DNA of 64,000 bases from Cryobacterium gelidum (GCF_004403985.1 NZ_SOHL01000020.1:62001-126000), one strand, 5' to 3'. Numbered from the stretch's first letter, positions 45,017 through 54,835 are shown. Program-made: numbers and translations. The notes: generated from the sequence alone by a model not told the origin.

Positions 45017-48000
45017 ACCGCAGTCCGGCTCCGGCAAGGTCGCCCGGGTCACCGCGCCGTCGGGGTGCAATACCCAGACTCGTCCGCGCCCGGGTGCCAG
45101 CGGCGGTGGAAGCTCCCGGCGGTGACTGAGCAGCCGAAAGTCCGACAGGCTGCACCGGTCGAACACCAGGCTGGCCGGGCCGCTCGCCGTTTGCTCACTC
45201 GCAGCCTGACCGCTCGAAATGGGGCCGCGCAATCGCGCCAGCAGCGTCCAGTGCGCCTGCCAGGCTTCGGGGTCACCGACGACGATCAGTCGGCCAGGGG
45301 CATCCGGCTGACTCTCCTCCCTCGACACCAGCAGGGCGGATGCCGCCGGCCCGCTCGTTCCCGCCAGTTCGATCACCGGCATGCCCAAGGCACCGCGCAG
45401 GCGGGTTGCGGTGCCGACCGGTGACGTCGACACGATCAGGAGCGGGCCGTGCGTGGGCAGGGCTGGAATGGGCAGGGCCGGGATGGACGCACCGGGCGGC
45501 ACGGGAAGCGCCAGCACGGGAGCCACCAGCTGCACGCGCAGGCTGCGCCAGACTCCCCCGCCTGGCGGCAGCGACGGGTGGTAACTGGCTGATTGTCCGC
45601 CGGCTGCAAGGTGATCCTGCACGGAGGGCAGTTTCAACAGCAGGGTGCTCTGGCAGAGGGCAGCCAGACCGGGAACCATGCTGGTCTGCCGCTGCACGGC
45701 GACGACGACGTGCACACCGGCGGCCGGTCCGTCGCGCAGCAGCCCGGTGAGCAGGTCGACGGCCGCTAGTCGATGGTCTGGCTGCCAGCGGGCGCACACG
45801 GAGTCAAAGTCGTCGAAGAGCATCAACCGAGGCGACTCCCACGTCTGCTGCCCCGTTTCCACCTGGGCACTGATCTGCGCCAGGGCATCCCAGGCTGATT
45901 CGATGTCGGCGGTGACCAGCTGGGCCTCGGTCCGGTGTTCGGCCACCCGGGAGAGCGTGCGCAGCAGTGTGGATTTACCCGAACCCGCCCCTCCCACGAC
46001 GAGCAGGTTCCCGTCGTGGGAGGGACTGTAGGCACACACGCGGTACCGCTGACGGTTGGGTTCATCGAGCAACCCGAGGCGGTAGCCCGTCGTCACGGCC
46101 TCGCCGGCGGCGGCAGCCTGCAGGTCGGCCACATCCAGGTCGACATCGGTCACCCGCGGCGGGAGCGCATCGAGCCACGGACGACGCGGGGCGCCTGTGC
46201 GGGGCATCGACAGCGGGGCCGCGGCGATGCTCGCAATGTCGAGATCCCCGGTTGTGGCCACCTGGCAGAGCACCGGCGCGCTCGACTCGGTGGCGATCAT
46301 GCACCGGCCGGGCTGATTCGGCGCCAACGCGGCCGCGGCATCCGTGCCAATCACAGCCTGGCTGTCGGCGCGGTTATTCACGCGCAGCGACAATCGCAGG
46401 CTGCAGTTCGCCAGCAGCGCGTCACGCACCACGCCGGCCGGCCGTTGCGTGCACAAAATCAGGTGGACGCCGAGCGACCGTCCCCGGGCGGCGATGTCGA
46501 CAAAGAGAGCGTGCAGCTCAGGAAACACTCCAAGCATGGTCGCGAACTCATCGACGACGATGACAAGCCGGGGAAGCGGATGCTCCAACCGCACGTCGGT
46601 CACGTCCCGCGCTCCGGCCTCGCTCAGCATGCGCTCACGGTAGCGAAGTTCGGCCCCCAAACTGGCCAGGGCCCGCGCGGCCGTGTTCGAATCGAGGTCG
46701 GTGATGAGGCCGACGCAGTGCGGCAGCCGACCGAGTGGTTGAAAGGCAGCGCCGCCTTTGAAATCGATGAGCAGAAAGTTCACCTGGCCGGGTGAGTAGG
46801 TCGCGGCGAGCGCCACGACCCAGGTGGTGAGGAGCTCGCTCTTGCCACTGCCGGTGGTTCCTCCAACCACGGCGTGCGGCCCGGACTGCACCAGGTCGAT
46901 GCGCACCGGCCCGTCGCGGCCGACGCCGATCAGGCAGTCGAGGCTTGGCGGTGCCGTATCCCGATCGATCGCCCGGTCGATCGCCCCGTCGATCGCGGCA
47001 GCCTTGTCGACCTGCTCGACCTGCTCGAGCAGTTCCAGAATGGGGACCGTGTCCGGGAGTTGCCCGGCCGCTGTCAGGAGTCCGGCGGCCCGGGCCTGCC
47101 CGGCAATCGTCACCGCGAAGGTGACCGCTTCGGCCCGTGCGAGCAGTTCCGGGCAAAAATCGAGGGGCGGCGCGCGATTTGGCGAACGGATAATCTGCGC
47201 CCGTGCCGGCCCACCGACGCGCACGACCGTTCCACAGCCCGGGGGCAGATCTTCGAGCCGCGTGGCCACGGCAAGGAGCAGCCGCCCCCGGGCTGGCTCG
47301 ACGCCGCGGGGTTCCGGGGTACTAACGACCGACTTCGACATTCCGGCCGCCGCCTCACGCAGCACAAGCGTGAACCTGCTCGGCGTCGACGCGACGTGTG
47401 GAAGCTGAGCCACCCAGTTCCAGTTTGTGGAACCGGTGAGACCATCTGGAGAAACGCCGAGGTCGGTCGGCGGCAGGGCAAAGCAGAGCTGCACGAACAC
47501 GGCGCGGGCAAGGGCGGTCGCCAACGGCGGCGGCCCGACGATGCCGAGCCCGTGGGTCAGGTCGACGACGATGGGAGCACCGGTGACGGTCGCGGCCCAC
47601 TCCGAAAGTTCCCGGTGCTCGTTCGTGGCGCTCGCCCCGCCGAGTCTGATGCCGCTCGCAACCGGGCCCGTCCCGAGCGCGACGAGCGTGGCATCCGTTT
47701 GTCGCCAACGTGCGGCCGCCGCACGGCCGAACACAATATTTCGGGCCGATGGTGTGTGTTGCCAGGCTTCGTCGCGCTGGCGGGACTGACGCTCGGCGAT
47801 GACCGTACGCAACAGCGCCACTGCCGCGGCGCGCGAGGCCGTTTCGGCACGGTGGCGGTTGCGACCCGAGCGTTTCGAATCGAACATGCTGGCCACAGCG
47901 ATGATCGGGCTGAGAACGGCGAAGATCAGCGCAAAGGCCGAGCCGGTGATCATCCAGATCACTCCAGCGGCGACCAATGGCGCCACCGTGGCCAGTAGCG

Positions 48001-48067
48001 GAAACCCAACGTGCGGCAGCGCAGCCGGCGCGGGCGGCAGGGACAGGGTTTCATCGACGGCGGACAC
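44999..48067 (-). CDS. FtsK/SpoIIIE-type ATPase, EccC/EssC-like (type VII secretion-related)
   Basis: Large membrane ATPase of about 1,022 residues. Two transmembrane helices near the N-terminus (about 20-62) precede a cytoplasmic region. The first FtsK/SpoIIIE domain has Walker A GTTGSGKS (403-410), Walker B LVIVVDEFA (501-509) and LILCTQRPAG. The second has GGAGSGKST (692-700) and LMLFDDFDS. A third C-terminal domain without a P-loop ends PPPLAPGRGRVWVL, like the degenerate D3 of EccC/EssC. The start is unsure: GTG 48067 fits, and an in-frame TTG lies at 48127. No WXG100 gene is visible; an FHA protein gene lies just upstream. Confidence 0.8.
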   Translation of the reverse strand: MSAVDETLSLPPAPAALPHVGFPLLATVAPLVAAGVIWMITGSAFALIFAVLSPIIAVASMFDSKRSGRNRHRAETASRAAAVALLRTVIAERQSRQRDEAWQHTPSARNIVFGRAAAARWRQTDATLVALGTGPVASGIRLGGASATNEHRELSEWAATVTGAPIVVDLTHGLGIVGPPPLATALARAVFVQLCFALPPTDLGVSPDGLTGSTNWNWVAQLPHVASTPSRFTLVLREAAAGMSKSVVSTPEPRGVEPARGRLLLAVATRLEDLPPGCGTVVRVGGPARAQIIRSPNRAPPLDFCPELLARAEAVTFAVTIAGQARAAGLLTAAGQLPDTVPILELLEQVEQVDKAAAIDGAIDRAIDRDTAPPSLDCLIGVGRDGPVRIDLVQSGPHAVVGGTTGSGKSELLTTWVVALAATYSPGQVNFLLIDFKGGAAFQPLGRLPHCVGLITDLDSNTAARALASLGAELRYRERMLSEAGARDVTDVRLEHPLPRLVIVVDEFATMLGVFPELHALFVDIAARGRSLGVHLILCTQRPAGVVRDALLANCSLRLSLRVNNRADSQAVIGTDAAAALAPNQPGRCMIATESSAPVLCQVATTGDLDIASIAAAPLSMPRTGAPRRPWLDALPPRVTDVDLDVADLQAAAAGEAVTTGYRLGLLDEPNRQRYRVCAYSPSHDGNLLVVGGAGSGKSTLLRTLSRVAEHRTEAQLVTADIESAWDALAQISAQVETGQQTWESPRLMLFDDFDSVCARWQPDHRLAAVDLLTGLLRDGPAAGVHVVVAVQRQTSMVPGLAALCQSTLLLKLPSVQDHLAAGGQSASYHPSLPPGGGVWRSLRVQLVAPVLALPVPPGASIPALPIPALPTHGPLLIVSTSPVGTATRLRGALGMPVIELAGTSGPAASALLVSREESQPDAPGRLIVVGDPEAWQAHWTLLARLRGPISSGQAASEQTASGPASLVFDRCSLSDFRLLSHRRELPPPLAPGRGRVWVLHPDGAVTRATLPEPDCGDRPDR

Positions 48068-48173
48068 GCGTCCAGCAGACCAGATCGGCGACCACGGAGG
48101 GGCCACGATCGAGCTATCAGTGCACAACCGGCGTTGTGCTTGCCGGTGCAGGAGCCATCCTGGGTCGAGCGCC

Positions 48174-48743
48174 TCAGGCGACGCTGAAGGAGTGGTCTGC
48201 GATTTCGACCCGGGTACCGCGCGGCAGGACGTACCGTCGTCCTGGTTCGAGTGACTCGGCCGTTTCGCCGGGTCGGCGAATCACCGTACCGTTGCCCGAG
48301 ACGCGGTCACTGACCCAGAACTCGCCATCGTGCTGGCCGAATTCGAGGTGGGTCTTCGAGACGGATCGGTCGGCATCCGTTACCCAAATCAGATCGTCGA
48401 AAATCTCGTCGGGCTGGGGCAAGGGTTTTCGTCCAATCAGACCGGAGCCCTGCACCGACACCCGCTGGCCGGTGCTGAAGCTCATGACGAAGGTCACGCT
48501 GCTCGGCAGCGCGGCGGTCGGTGCGTTAGTCGGCGCTGCGGTCGGTACGGTAGTCGCAACGCCCGCGGGGATCGGCACAGAAATGACGCCGGTCGGGCGC
48601 GGCAGGCGCGCAATGATCGTCGTGTCGTTCGGGCGGGGGTCCGGGCGCTTGCGCGACTCCGCGGTGGCGGTGCGGGAGCTGCCGCATCCACCGCAGAACA
48701 TAGCCCCAACCGACAACGAGGCACCGCATATCTGACAGGTCAC
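48174..48743 (-). CDS. Zinc-ribbon and FHA domain protein
   Basis: Protein of 189 residues. An N-terminal zinc ribbon has C3, C6, C17 and C20 (CQIC...CGGC). A Thr/Pro/Ala-rich linker includes DTTIIAR, a possible kinase target. The C-terminal FHA domain shows GRKP, SVSKTHLEF and SGNGT, the usual phosphothreonine-binding residues. Firmicute EssC carries FHA domains at its own N-terminus; here the FHA unit is a separate gene directly upstream of the EccC-like ATPase. That suggests a phosphorylation-dependent partner, which is inference. Confidence 0.85.
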   Translation of the reverse strand: MTCQICGASLSVGAMFCGGCGSSRTATAESRKRPDPRPNDTTIIARLPRPTGVISVPIPAGVATTVPTAAPTNAPTAALPSSVTFVMSFSTGQRVSVQGSGLIGRKPLPQPDEIFDDLIWVTDADRSVSKTHLEFGQHDGEFWVSDRVSGNGTVIRRPGETAESLEPGRRYVLPRGTRVEIADHSFSVA

Positions 48744-48755
48744 GATCGCCTCGAC

Positions 48756-49115
48756 CTAGACCTTCTTGACCACGCTGGACTTGAGCTGCATGAAGCCGAA
48801 ACCATCGACCTTGCAGTCGATGTCGTGGCCGTCGACCGGATCGGAGAGGCGAATGTTGCGCACCTTGGTGCCGACCTTGATCGACAGCGACTGGCCCTTG
48901 ACCTTGAGGTCCTTGATGATCGAAATGGTGTCCCCGTCGTTCAGGACGGTTCCAAAGGCGTCCTTGACCACGGTTTCCTGATCCTGCTCGTCGTCCGCCG
49001 GCTCGTTCGACCATTCGTGAGCGCAGAGCGGACAAGCCAGCAACGCGCCCATCTCGTAGGTCAGGTCGCTGGAGCATTCAGGGCACGGGGGCAGGGTCTC
49101 ATCCACTCGTGTCAT
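48756..49115 (-). CDS. PhnA/YjdM family zinc-ribbon protein
   Basis: Protein of 119 residues named historically for alkylphosphonate use, although the true role is unclear. An N-terminal zinc ribbon has CPEC and CPLCAHEW, and the C-terminal PhnA domain has [20 protein letters not shown] and [18 protein letters not shown], both highly conserved. No phosphonate genes are nearby. It precedes the FHA gene by 12 bases on the same strand, so it may be co-transcribed. Confidence 0.92.
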   Translation of the reverse strand: MTRVDETLPPCPECSSDLTYEMGALLACPLCAHEWSNEPADDEQDQETVVKDAFGTVLNDGDTISIIKDLKVKGQSLSIKVGTKVRNIRLSDPVDGHDIDCKVDGFGFMQLKSSVVKKV

Positions 49116-49160
49116 GATACGCGACTGCCCAGGGACGGCGACGGCAGGCAGCTGACGCGG

Positions 49161-49964
49161 TCAGGCTTCGGGCGTCTCGTACGGTTCGACCGCGAGCACG
49201 TCGACCACGATCGCCGTGACGTTGTCGCGACCACCATTTTCCAGGGCCGCCTCGACCATCGCCGCGACGGCATCCTGTGCGAGCTTCTTTTCGAGCAAAA
49301 AATGCCGGATGCCGTAGGAGGTGAGTTCCTTGGTGAGACCGTCGGAACAGATCAGAATGCGCATGCCAGCCAGAAGCGGCACGATACGGTAGTCGGGAAT
49401 CGGCGGTTCGTGGAAGCCGACGGCGCGAGTGATGATATTGCCGTGGGGGTGTACGTCGGCCTCTTCGCGGGTGATGCGCCCGGCGTCGACCAGTTCCTGC
49501 ACGACCGAGTGATCGTTGGTGATTTGCTCGAGAATACCGCCGGTTAGCTGGTACACCCGTGAGTCACCGATGTTGTACACAATCCAGCTGGCGTTATCCG
49601 ACACCAGGGCCAATGCGACGCCGGTCACCGTGGTGCCGGTACCCTGATCGGTGACTCCGACACCCTGCGCCATGTCTTCAACCGCGAGAGCGAGTGCCCG
49701 ATCGATCGATTCGGCCTCGGCGACGAGCGTTCCGGAGAGTTCCGCGAGCCTGGTTACGACGGCACCGCTGGCGACATCGCCAGCCGAGTGACCGCCCATG
49801 CCGTCGGCGACGGCGAACAGCGGCGGTGCGGCAAGCAAGCTGTCTTCGTTGACCTCGCGGCGATGACCGACATCGGTCAGGGCTGCCCAAGCCAGTGTTA
49901 CCGTCGTTCCGACGCTGGGCAGTTCGACGCGAAATTCGGTCGAACCTTGACCAATCTGGGTCAC
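49161..49964 (-). CDS. PP2C-type Ser/Thr protein phosphatase
   Basis: Metal-dependent phosphatase of 267 residues that would counter Hanks-type kinases. Motifs are TDVGHRREVNEDS, AVADGMGGHSAGD, GTTVTGVAL, NIGDSRVY, ICSDGLT and GGRDNVTAIVV, a complete PP2C set with all metal-binding aspartates. I prefer the GTG at 49964, behind GGAAGG, over an in-frame GTG at 50051, whose extra 29 residues look unlike the family. It heads a run with PhnA-like, FHA and EccC-like genes on one strand, pointing to phospho-threonine signalling. Confidence 0.9.
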   Translation of the reverse strand: MTQIGQGSTEFRVELPSVGTTVTLAWAALTDVGHRREVNEDSLLAAPPLFAVADGMGGHSAGDVASGAVVTRLAELSGTLVAEAESIDRALALAVEDMAQGVGVTDQGTGTTVTGVALALVSDNASWIVYNIGDSRVYQLTGGILEQITNDHSVVQELVDAGRITREEADVHPHGNIITRAVGFHEPPIPDYRIVPLLAGMRILICSDGLTKELTSYGIRHFLLEKKLAQDAVAAMVEAALENGGRDNVTAIVVDVLAVEPYETPEA

Positions 49965-50069
49965 GGGTGGTGCCTTCCGAGTGTGGGGCACGAATCCGTC
50001 CCCGCCGTTCCAACGTTCACCGAAGGACTTGGACCATAATAACGTCACCACTCGGGCCCACCGGACCGA

Positions 50070-51506
50070 CTAGTGCCCGATGTACGACATCACGTGTTTG
50101 ATGCGCGTGTAGTCCTCGAACCCGTACATCGAGAGGTCTTTACCGTAGCCGGAGTGTTTGAAACCGCCGTGCGGCATCTCGGCAACGATCGGAATGTGCG
50201 TGTTGATCCATACGCAGCCGAAGTCGAGGTGTTTGGCCAAGCGCATCGCGCGACCGTGATCGCGGGTCCATACCGACGATGCCAGACCGTACTGCACGTC
50301 GTTCGCCCACCGCAGCGCCTCGGCCTCGTCGGTGAAACGCTGCACGGTCATCATCGGGCCGAAGATCTCCTGCTGTACCGCCTCGTCGGTCTGCAGCAGA
50401 TTACTGACGATGGTCGCTTCGTGAAAATACCCGGTGGTACCCAACCGATGACCGCCGAGTTCGAGCACGGCGTGGTCGGGCAGCCGGTCGACAAAGCCAG
50501 AGACCTGGGCAAGCTGGTTGGCGTTGTTGACCGGTCCGAACAAGATCCCCTGCTCGGTGGGAGTTCCCGTGCGGGCATTGTCCCGTGCGTAGGCGGCGAG
50601 CGCGGCGACGAATTCGTCGTGAATGCCGCCCTGCACGAGCAGTCGGGTAGCCGCGGTGCAGTCCTGGCCGGCGTTGAAGAAGCCGGCGGCGACGATCCCG
50701 GCAACGGCGAGTTCGATATCGGCGTCGTCGAACACGATCACCGGCGCCTTCCCTCCCAATTCCAGGTGCACCCGCTTGAGGTCGCGTGACGCAGCCTCGG
50801 CCACGGCCATTCCGGCCCGAACCGAACCGGTGATTGAGACGAGCTGCGGGGTCTTGTGGTCAATCATGGCCGCGCCGGTCGTGCGGTCTCCGGTAATCAC
50901 GTTGAGCACGCCGTCTGGCAAGAATTCCGCAGCGATTTCGGCGAGCAGCAGGGTCGCGCTCGGGGTTGTATCAGACGGTTTGAGCACCGTGGTATTACCG
51001 GCGGCGAGGGCGGGCGCAAACTTCCAGACCGCCATATTCAAGGGGTAGTTCCAGGGTGTGACCTGGCCGACGACGCCGATCGGCTCCCGCCGGATGAAAG
51101 AAGTGTGGTCGGTCATATACTCGCCGGCCGCACGGCCTTCGAGAGTGCGGGCGGCGCCGGCAAAAAAGCGAATCTGGTCGACCGAGAGCATAATCTCATC
51201 GTCGACCAGGGTAGAGCGTGGTTTCCCGGTGTCGAGCGACTCGACGTCGGCGAATTCCTCCGCGCGCGCCTCCACCGCATCCGCTATTCGAAAGAGCGCG
51301 AGCTGCCGCACTGCCGGTGTCGTCTCTCCCCAGATCTGGAAAGCGGATGCCGCAGCCCGGTAGGCCGTGTCCACGTCGGACGCATTCGACACCGGGCTAC
51401 TGCCGTAGACCGTTTCGGTCGCGGGATCGACGAGGTCGAACCGATCCAACGATGTGGAGTCGACGTACTGGCCATTGATGAAGTTGCGTAGTTCGGGGGC
51501 ACTCAT
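50070..51506 (-). CDS. Aldehyde dehydrogenase, probably gamma-aminobutyraldehyde dehydrogenase
   Basis: NAD(P)-dependent aldehyde dehydrogenase of 478 residues. Catalytic residues are in LELGGKAP (Glu) and [11 protein letters not shown] (Cys), with the cofactor segment [14 protein letters not shown] and a C-terminal [16 protein letters not shown]. The GQDCTA context and overall sequence style resemble PatD/PuuC-type 4-aminobutyraldehyde dehydrogenases. The divergent Lrp gene and an omega-aminotransferase beyond it support putrescine breakdown to GABA. The substrate is inferred. The ATG at 51506 removes 19 unrelated leader codons. Confidence 0.88.
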   Translation of the reverse strand: MSAPELRNFINGQYVDSTSLDRFDLVDPATETVYGSSPVSNASDVDTAYRAAASAFQIWGETTPAVRQLALFRIADAVEARAEEFADVESLDTGKPRSTLVDDEIMLSVDQIRFFAGAARTLEGRAAGEYMTDHTSFIRREPIGVVGQVTPWNYPLNMAVWKFAPALAAGNTTVLKPSDTTPSATLLLAEIAAEFLPDGVLNVITGDRTTGAAMIDHKTPQLVSITGSVRAGMAVAEAASRDLKRVHLELGGKAPVIVFDDADIELAVAGIVAAGFFNAGQDCTAATRLLVQGGIHDEFVAALAAYARDNARTGTPTEQGILFGPVNNANQLAQVSGFVDRLPDHAVLELGGHRLGTTGYFHEATIVSNLLQTDEAVQQEIFGPMMTVQRFTDEAEALRWANDVQYGLASSVWTRDHGRAMRLAKHLDFGCVWINTHIPIVAEMPHGGFKHSGYGKDLSMYGFEDYTRIKHVMSYIGH

Positions 51507-51530
51507 GCGAATCAGTGTACCTATTCCATT

Positions 51531-51563
51531 TTGATTTGCACCCAGATCCACAAATGAAATCAA
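51531..51563. promoter_or_regulatory. Inverted repeat in the aldehyde dehydrogenase/Lrp promoter
   Basis: TTGATTT (51531-51537) and AAATCAA (51557-51563) with a 19-base spacer in the divergent promoter, an AT-rich island in high-GC DNA. An ATTTG/CAAAT pair is nested inside. It is a good candidate site for the Lrp-type regulator encoded next to it. Confidence 0.5.
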
Positions 51564-51629
51564 CGGTGATCTGCATAATGTGCGACTGATTCGCTTGCCG
51601 AAGTGTATTTAGACTGACAGAATCGATGC

Positions 51630-52112
51630 ATGAATGGACAAAGGCGTGGTCACCCGCCCAAGCCGGCCCAGCTCGACGATGTGTCGAAGAAGATCATCGA
51701 ACAGCTTCAAGCCGACGGGCGTCGGTCATACGCGGAGATCGGCAAAGCCGTCGGTCTCAGCGAGGCGGCCGTGCGCCAACGAGTGCAGAAGCTCACCGAC
51801 TCGGGCGTCATGCAAATCGTCGCCGTGACGGACCCGATGCAGCTGGGTTTCTTTCGCCAGGCCATGATCGGCATCCGCGCTTCGGCCGACACCCGCGTGC
51901 TCGCCGAGCACCTGGCCGCAATCGATGCCGTGGATTACGTCGTGCTCACGGCCGGCACCTTTGACATCCTCGCCGAGGTTGTCTGCGAAGACGACGACGA
52001 ACTGCTCGAACTGCTCAACTCCAAGATCCGCAATCTCGAGGGAGTCCTCTCCACCGAGACGTTCGTTTATCTCAAACTCCGCAAACAGTTCTACAACTGG
52101 GGAACACGGTAA
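51630..52112 (+). CDS. Lrp/AsnC family transcriptional regulator
   Basis: Regulator of 160 residues. The N-terminal helix-turn-helix reads LDDVSKKIIEQLQADGRRS with GLSEAAVRQRVQKL as recognition part, and the C-terminal RAM domain (LAEHLAAIDAVDYVVLTAGTFDILAEV) binds amino-acid-like effectors. It lies 4 bases before the aminotransferase gene and is divergent from the aldehyde dehydrogenase, so it probably controls both in response to a polyamine-derived compound. The start at 51630 leaves little room for a ribosome site. Confidence 0.92.
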   Translation: MNGQRRGHPPKPAQLDDVSKKIIEQLQADGRRSYAEIGKAVGLSEAAVRQRVQKLTDSGVMQIVAVTDPMQLGFFRQAMIGIRASADTRVLAEHLAAIDAVDYVVLTAGTFDILAEVVCEDDDELLELLNSKIRNLEGVLSTETFVYLKLRKQFYNWGTR

Positions 52113-52116
52113 AAAA

Positions 52117-53547
52117 ATGACTCTCACCACACCCGTCGATGCACCGACCGCTTACAGCGACGCCCACAACGCCGAGTTACAGCAGAAGGCCAAAGATCAC
52201 CTCTGGATGCATTTCTCGCGTCAGTCGGTGATGGAATCCGACGCCGGCGTGCCCATCATCGTCAAGGGCAAGGGCCACCACATCTGGGATTCCAAGGGCA
52301 AGCGGTATATTGACGGCCTGAGCGGTCTGTTCACGGTCAACGCCGGGCATGGACGCAAACGTCTCGCCCAGGTCGCCGCGAAGCAGGCCGAGGAACTCGC
52401 GTTCTTCCCGATCTGGTCGTACGCGCACCCGAACGCGATCGAACTCGCAGACCGGCTCGCCTCCTATGCTCCCGGCGACCTCAACCGGGTGTTCTACTCG
52501 ACCGGCGGCGGTGAAGCCGTCGAGACCGCGTTCAAGCTCGCCAAGTACTACTGGAAGCTGATGGGGCGCCCGACCAAGCACAAGGTCATCTCTCGCAATG
52601 TCGCCTATCACGGTACCCCGCAGGGCGCACTGGCCATCACTGGTATCCCGGCGATGAAGGAGATGTTCGAGCCGGTCACCCCCGGCGGGTTCCGCGTACC
52701 CAACACGAACTTCTATCGGGCCGACGAGATGAGTCCGGGCCTCGGGCTCGGGGACAATCTCGAAATGTTCGGCCAGTGGGCCGCGAACCGCATCGAAGAG
52801 ATGATCGAGTTCGAAGGACCCGAAACTGTCGCCGCCGTGTTCTTGGAGCCCGTTCAGAACTCCGGCGGTTGCTTTCCGCCGCCGCCCGGCTATTTCAAGC
52901 GCGTGCGCGAAATCTGCGACAAGTACGACGTACTCCTGGTCGCCGACGAGGTCATCACGGCGTTCGGGCGCATCGGCAACATGTTCGCCTCGACGACTTA
53001 CAATATCCAGCCCGACATGATCACCTGTGCCAAGGGCATGACGAGCGGATACTCACCGATCGGCGCGACCATTGTCAGCGACCGCATCTACGAACCGTTC
53101 AGACACGGCGAAACGACCTTCTACCACGGCTACACCTTCGGTGGCCACCCGGTCTCCTCGGCCGTGGCCCTGGCCAACCTCGACATTTTCGAAGAGGAGA
53201 AAATCAACGAGAACGTTCGAAAGAACTCGCCCCTGTTCCGCCAGGAGCTGGAGAAACTGCTCGATCTGCCCATCGTCGGCGACGTGCGCGGCGCCGGGTA
53301 CTTCTTCGGCATCGAACTGGTCAAGGACAAGGGCACGAAGGAAACCTTCAACAACGAGGAGTCGGAGCGTCTGCTGCGCGGCTACCTGTCGAAGGCGCTC
53401 TACGACGCTGGCCTGTACTGCCGCGCCGATGACCGTGGCGACCCGGTCATCCAGCTCGCTCCCCCGCTGACGATCGGCCCGAATGAATTCGCTGAGATCG
53501 GCGAGATTCTGCACGGGGTGCTCTCGGAGGCACCACAGCACATGTAG
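52117..53547 (+). CDS. Class III omega-aminotransferase (putrescine/diamine type)
   Basis: PLP enzyme of 476 residues, subfamily III, which in similar clusters removes the terminal amine from putrescine, cadaverine or their products using pyruvate. The PLP lysine is K306 in TCAKGMTSGY. Other motifs are DGLSGLFTVNAGHG, STGGGEAVETAFKLAKYYW and FLEPVQNSGG. It starts 4 bases after the Lrp gene. It differs clearly from the two GabT paralogues, so the window has enzymes for both the first and the later transamination steps. Confidence 0.9.
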   Translation: MTLTTPVDAPTAYSDAHNAELQQKAKDHLWMHFSRQSVMESDAGVPIIVKGKGHHIWDSKGKRYIDGLSGLFTVNAGHGRKRLAQVAAKQAEELAFFPIWSYAHPNAIELADRLASYAPGDLNRVFYSTGGGEAVETAFKLAKYYWKLMGRPTKHKVISRNVAYHGTPQGALAITGIPAMKEMFEPVTPGGFRVPNTNFYRADEMSPGLGLGDNLEMFGQWAANRIEEMIEFEGPETVAAVFLEPVQNSGGCFPPPPGYFKRVREICDKYDVLLVADEVITAFGRIGNMFASTTYNIQPDMITCAKGMTSGYSPIGATIVSDRIYEPFRHGETTFYHGYTFGGHPVSSAVALANLDIFEEEKINENVRKNSPLFRQELEKLLDLPIVGDVRGAGYFFGIELVKDKGTKETFNNEESERLLRGYLSKALYDAGLYCRADDRGDPVIQLAPPLTIGPNEFAEIGEILHGVLSEAPQHM

Positions 53548-53563
53548 TTGATGGAGGCCGGCT

Positions 53564-54835
53564 TCAGCGGCCGGCTGCGCGCTCGTCGAAGTCTTCATCA
53601 AAGTTTTGATCCAAGTCTTGATCCAAGTCTTCATCGCGTGCGTAGCCGTCGTTTTCCTCCTCACCAGTGCGCGGCACCGCGAACGCCCACTCCGGCAGGT
53701 GCCCCGACGTGAGCAGCAGGTCCAGCAGGGTCGCCATGCTGTACTGCGAGTCGATGACGAGCGCCCGGTCCACGAAGATTCCGGCAACGGAACCGCTGCC
53801 GAGAGCCCACGACAGCCATGCCAGCATGCAGAGCGGCGCGGGCCGGGCCGCGCGCGGCGCCATCGCGACGACGGTACGCAGCAGGGTGATCGCGATGCGG
53901 ATCCGGTCAACGTCGGGTCGTTCACGCTGCAGGCCAAGCATGATGTCGCCGGTGTGCTTGGCGTTCGGGTCGCCGGTGTGCATCTCCTCGGTGACCAGGT
54001 CGTCGAGACTGCGCCCGGTCTCGGACTGGAGTCGTGCGTATCGCCGATTGAGTTCGTGGGCGCGCATTCCCTCTGCACGCCCGAACGCGAACTGCACCAT
54101 GATCTGGTCGCGATTGGGCGGCGACTGCACGAGCACGAGCAGTGCCGCGGCGTTCTCCTCCGAGGGCGGATTCTGCCAGGTCAGCGCCTCCTCGGCAATC
54201 ATTACCGGGTCGAGCATAAAACCAAGGGTGGGAAATAGCGCCGGAGCGTTCTCAGCCCGCATGAGCAGGCGGTGGTACCGCCGGTAGACCCTGGCCAGGC
54301 GTTCCTTGGTAGCCGAATCAACGCCGATCGGCTCGACGCCGTTCTGCAAGGTGCCAAGCGGATGCTCTGCGGCGGTCGTCGCCGCCTCGAACACCTGCGA
54401 CTCTGCGATGTCACTGAGCGGATGCCCGCCCGCCGGGCACTGCGGGTCACGGTAGCTGCCCCAGGCATCCGCTGCTACACACAGAGAATCTCGCAGCAGA
54501 AAACCGCTCAGCTCGAGTCGCCGATTCAAGATCTCGGCAAACCGTTCACCCGGGATGCCGGTGGTGCTCGCGAAGGACGCCCCGGTGTACAGGACCGGAA
54601 CGACAGCGTCGACTCCCGGAATCTTGCACAGCATGCCGGCGAGAGTCGTCGCAATGCGCTTATACACCTTCTGGGGTGCGCCTGGTTCTGGCAGGTTGAA
54701 ACGCAGCGCACCGCAGGTGCGGTTGCCGCGAAAAGCAACCAGAACCGCGCTGGTCTCGGGCAGAAAACCGAGCAACTGGGGAACGAGTGCCAGAAAGTCT
54801 TGTGCCTTCTGAGCTTTGACAATGGTGGGTTGCAT
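53564..54835 (-). CDS. DUF4192 domain protein
   Basis: Hypothetical protein of 423 residues matching the actinobacterial DUF4192 family. It starts MQPTIVKAQKAQDFLALVPQ with LGFLPETSAVLVAF, typical of that family, and the start at 54835 follows from it. The C-terminus is acidic and contains a short repeat, DEDLDQDLDQNFDEDFDE, coded by near-identical 12-base units (53597-53640). Function unknown. The longer upstream open frame is noise. Confidence 0.8.
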   Translation of the reverse strand: MQPTIVKAQKAQDFLALVPQLLGFLPETSAVLVAFRGNRTCGALRFNLPEPGAPQKVYKRIATTLAGMLCKIPGVDAVVPVLYTGASFASTTGIPGERFAEILNRRLELSGFLLRDSLCVAADAWGSYRDPQCPAGGHPLSDIAESQVFEAATTAAEHPLGTLQNGVEPIGVDSATKERLARVYRRYHRLLMRAENAPALFPTLGFMLDPVMIAEEALTWQNPPSEENAAALLVLVQSPPNRDQIMVQFAFGRAEGMRAHELNRRYARLQSETGRSLDDLVTEEMHTGDPNAKHTGDIMLGLQRERPDVDRIRIAITLLRTVVAMAPRAARPAPLCMLAWLSWALGSGSVAGIFVDRALVIDSQYSMATLLDLLLTSGHLPEWAFAVPRTGEEENDGYARDEDLDQDLDQNFDEDFDERAAGR

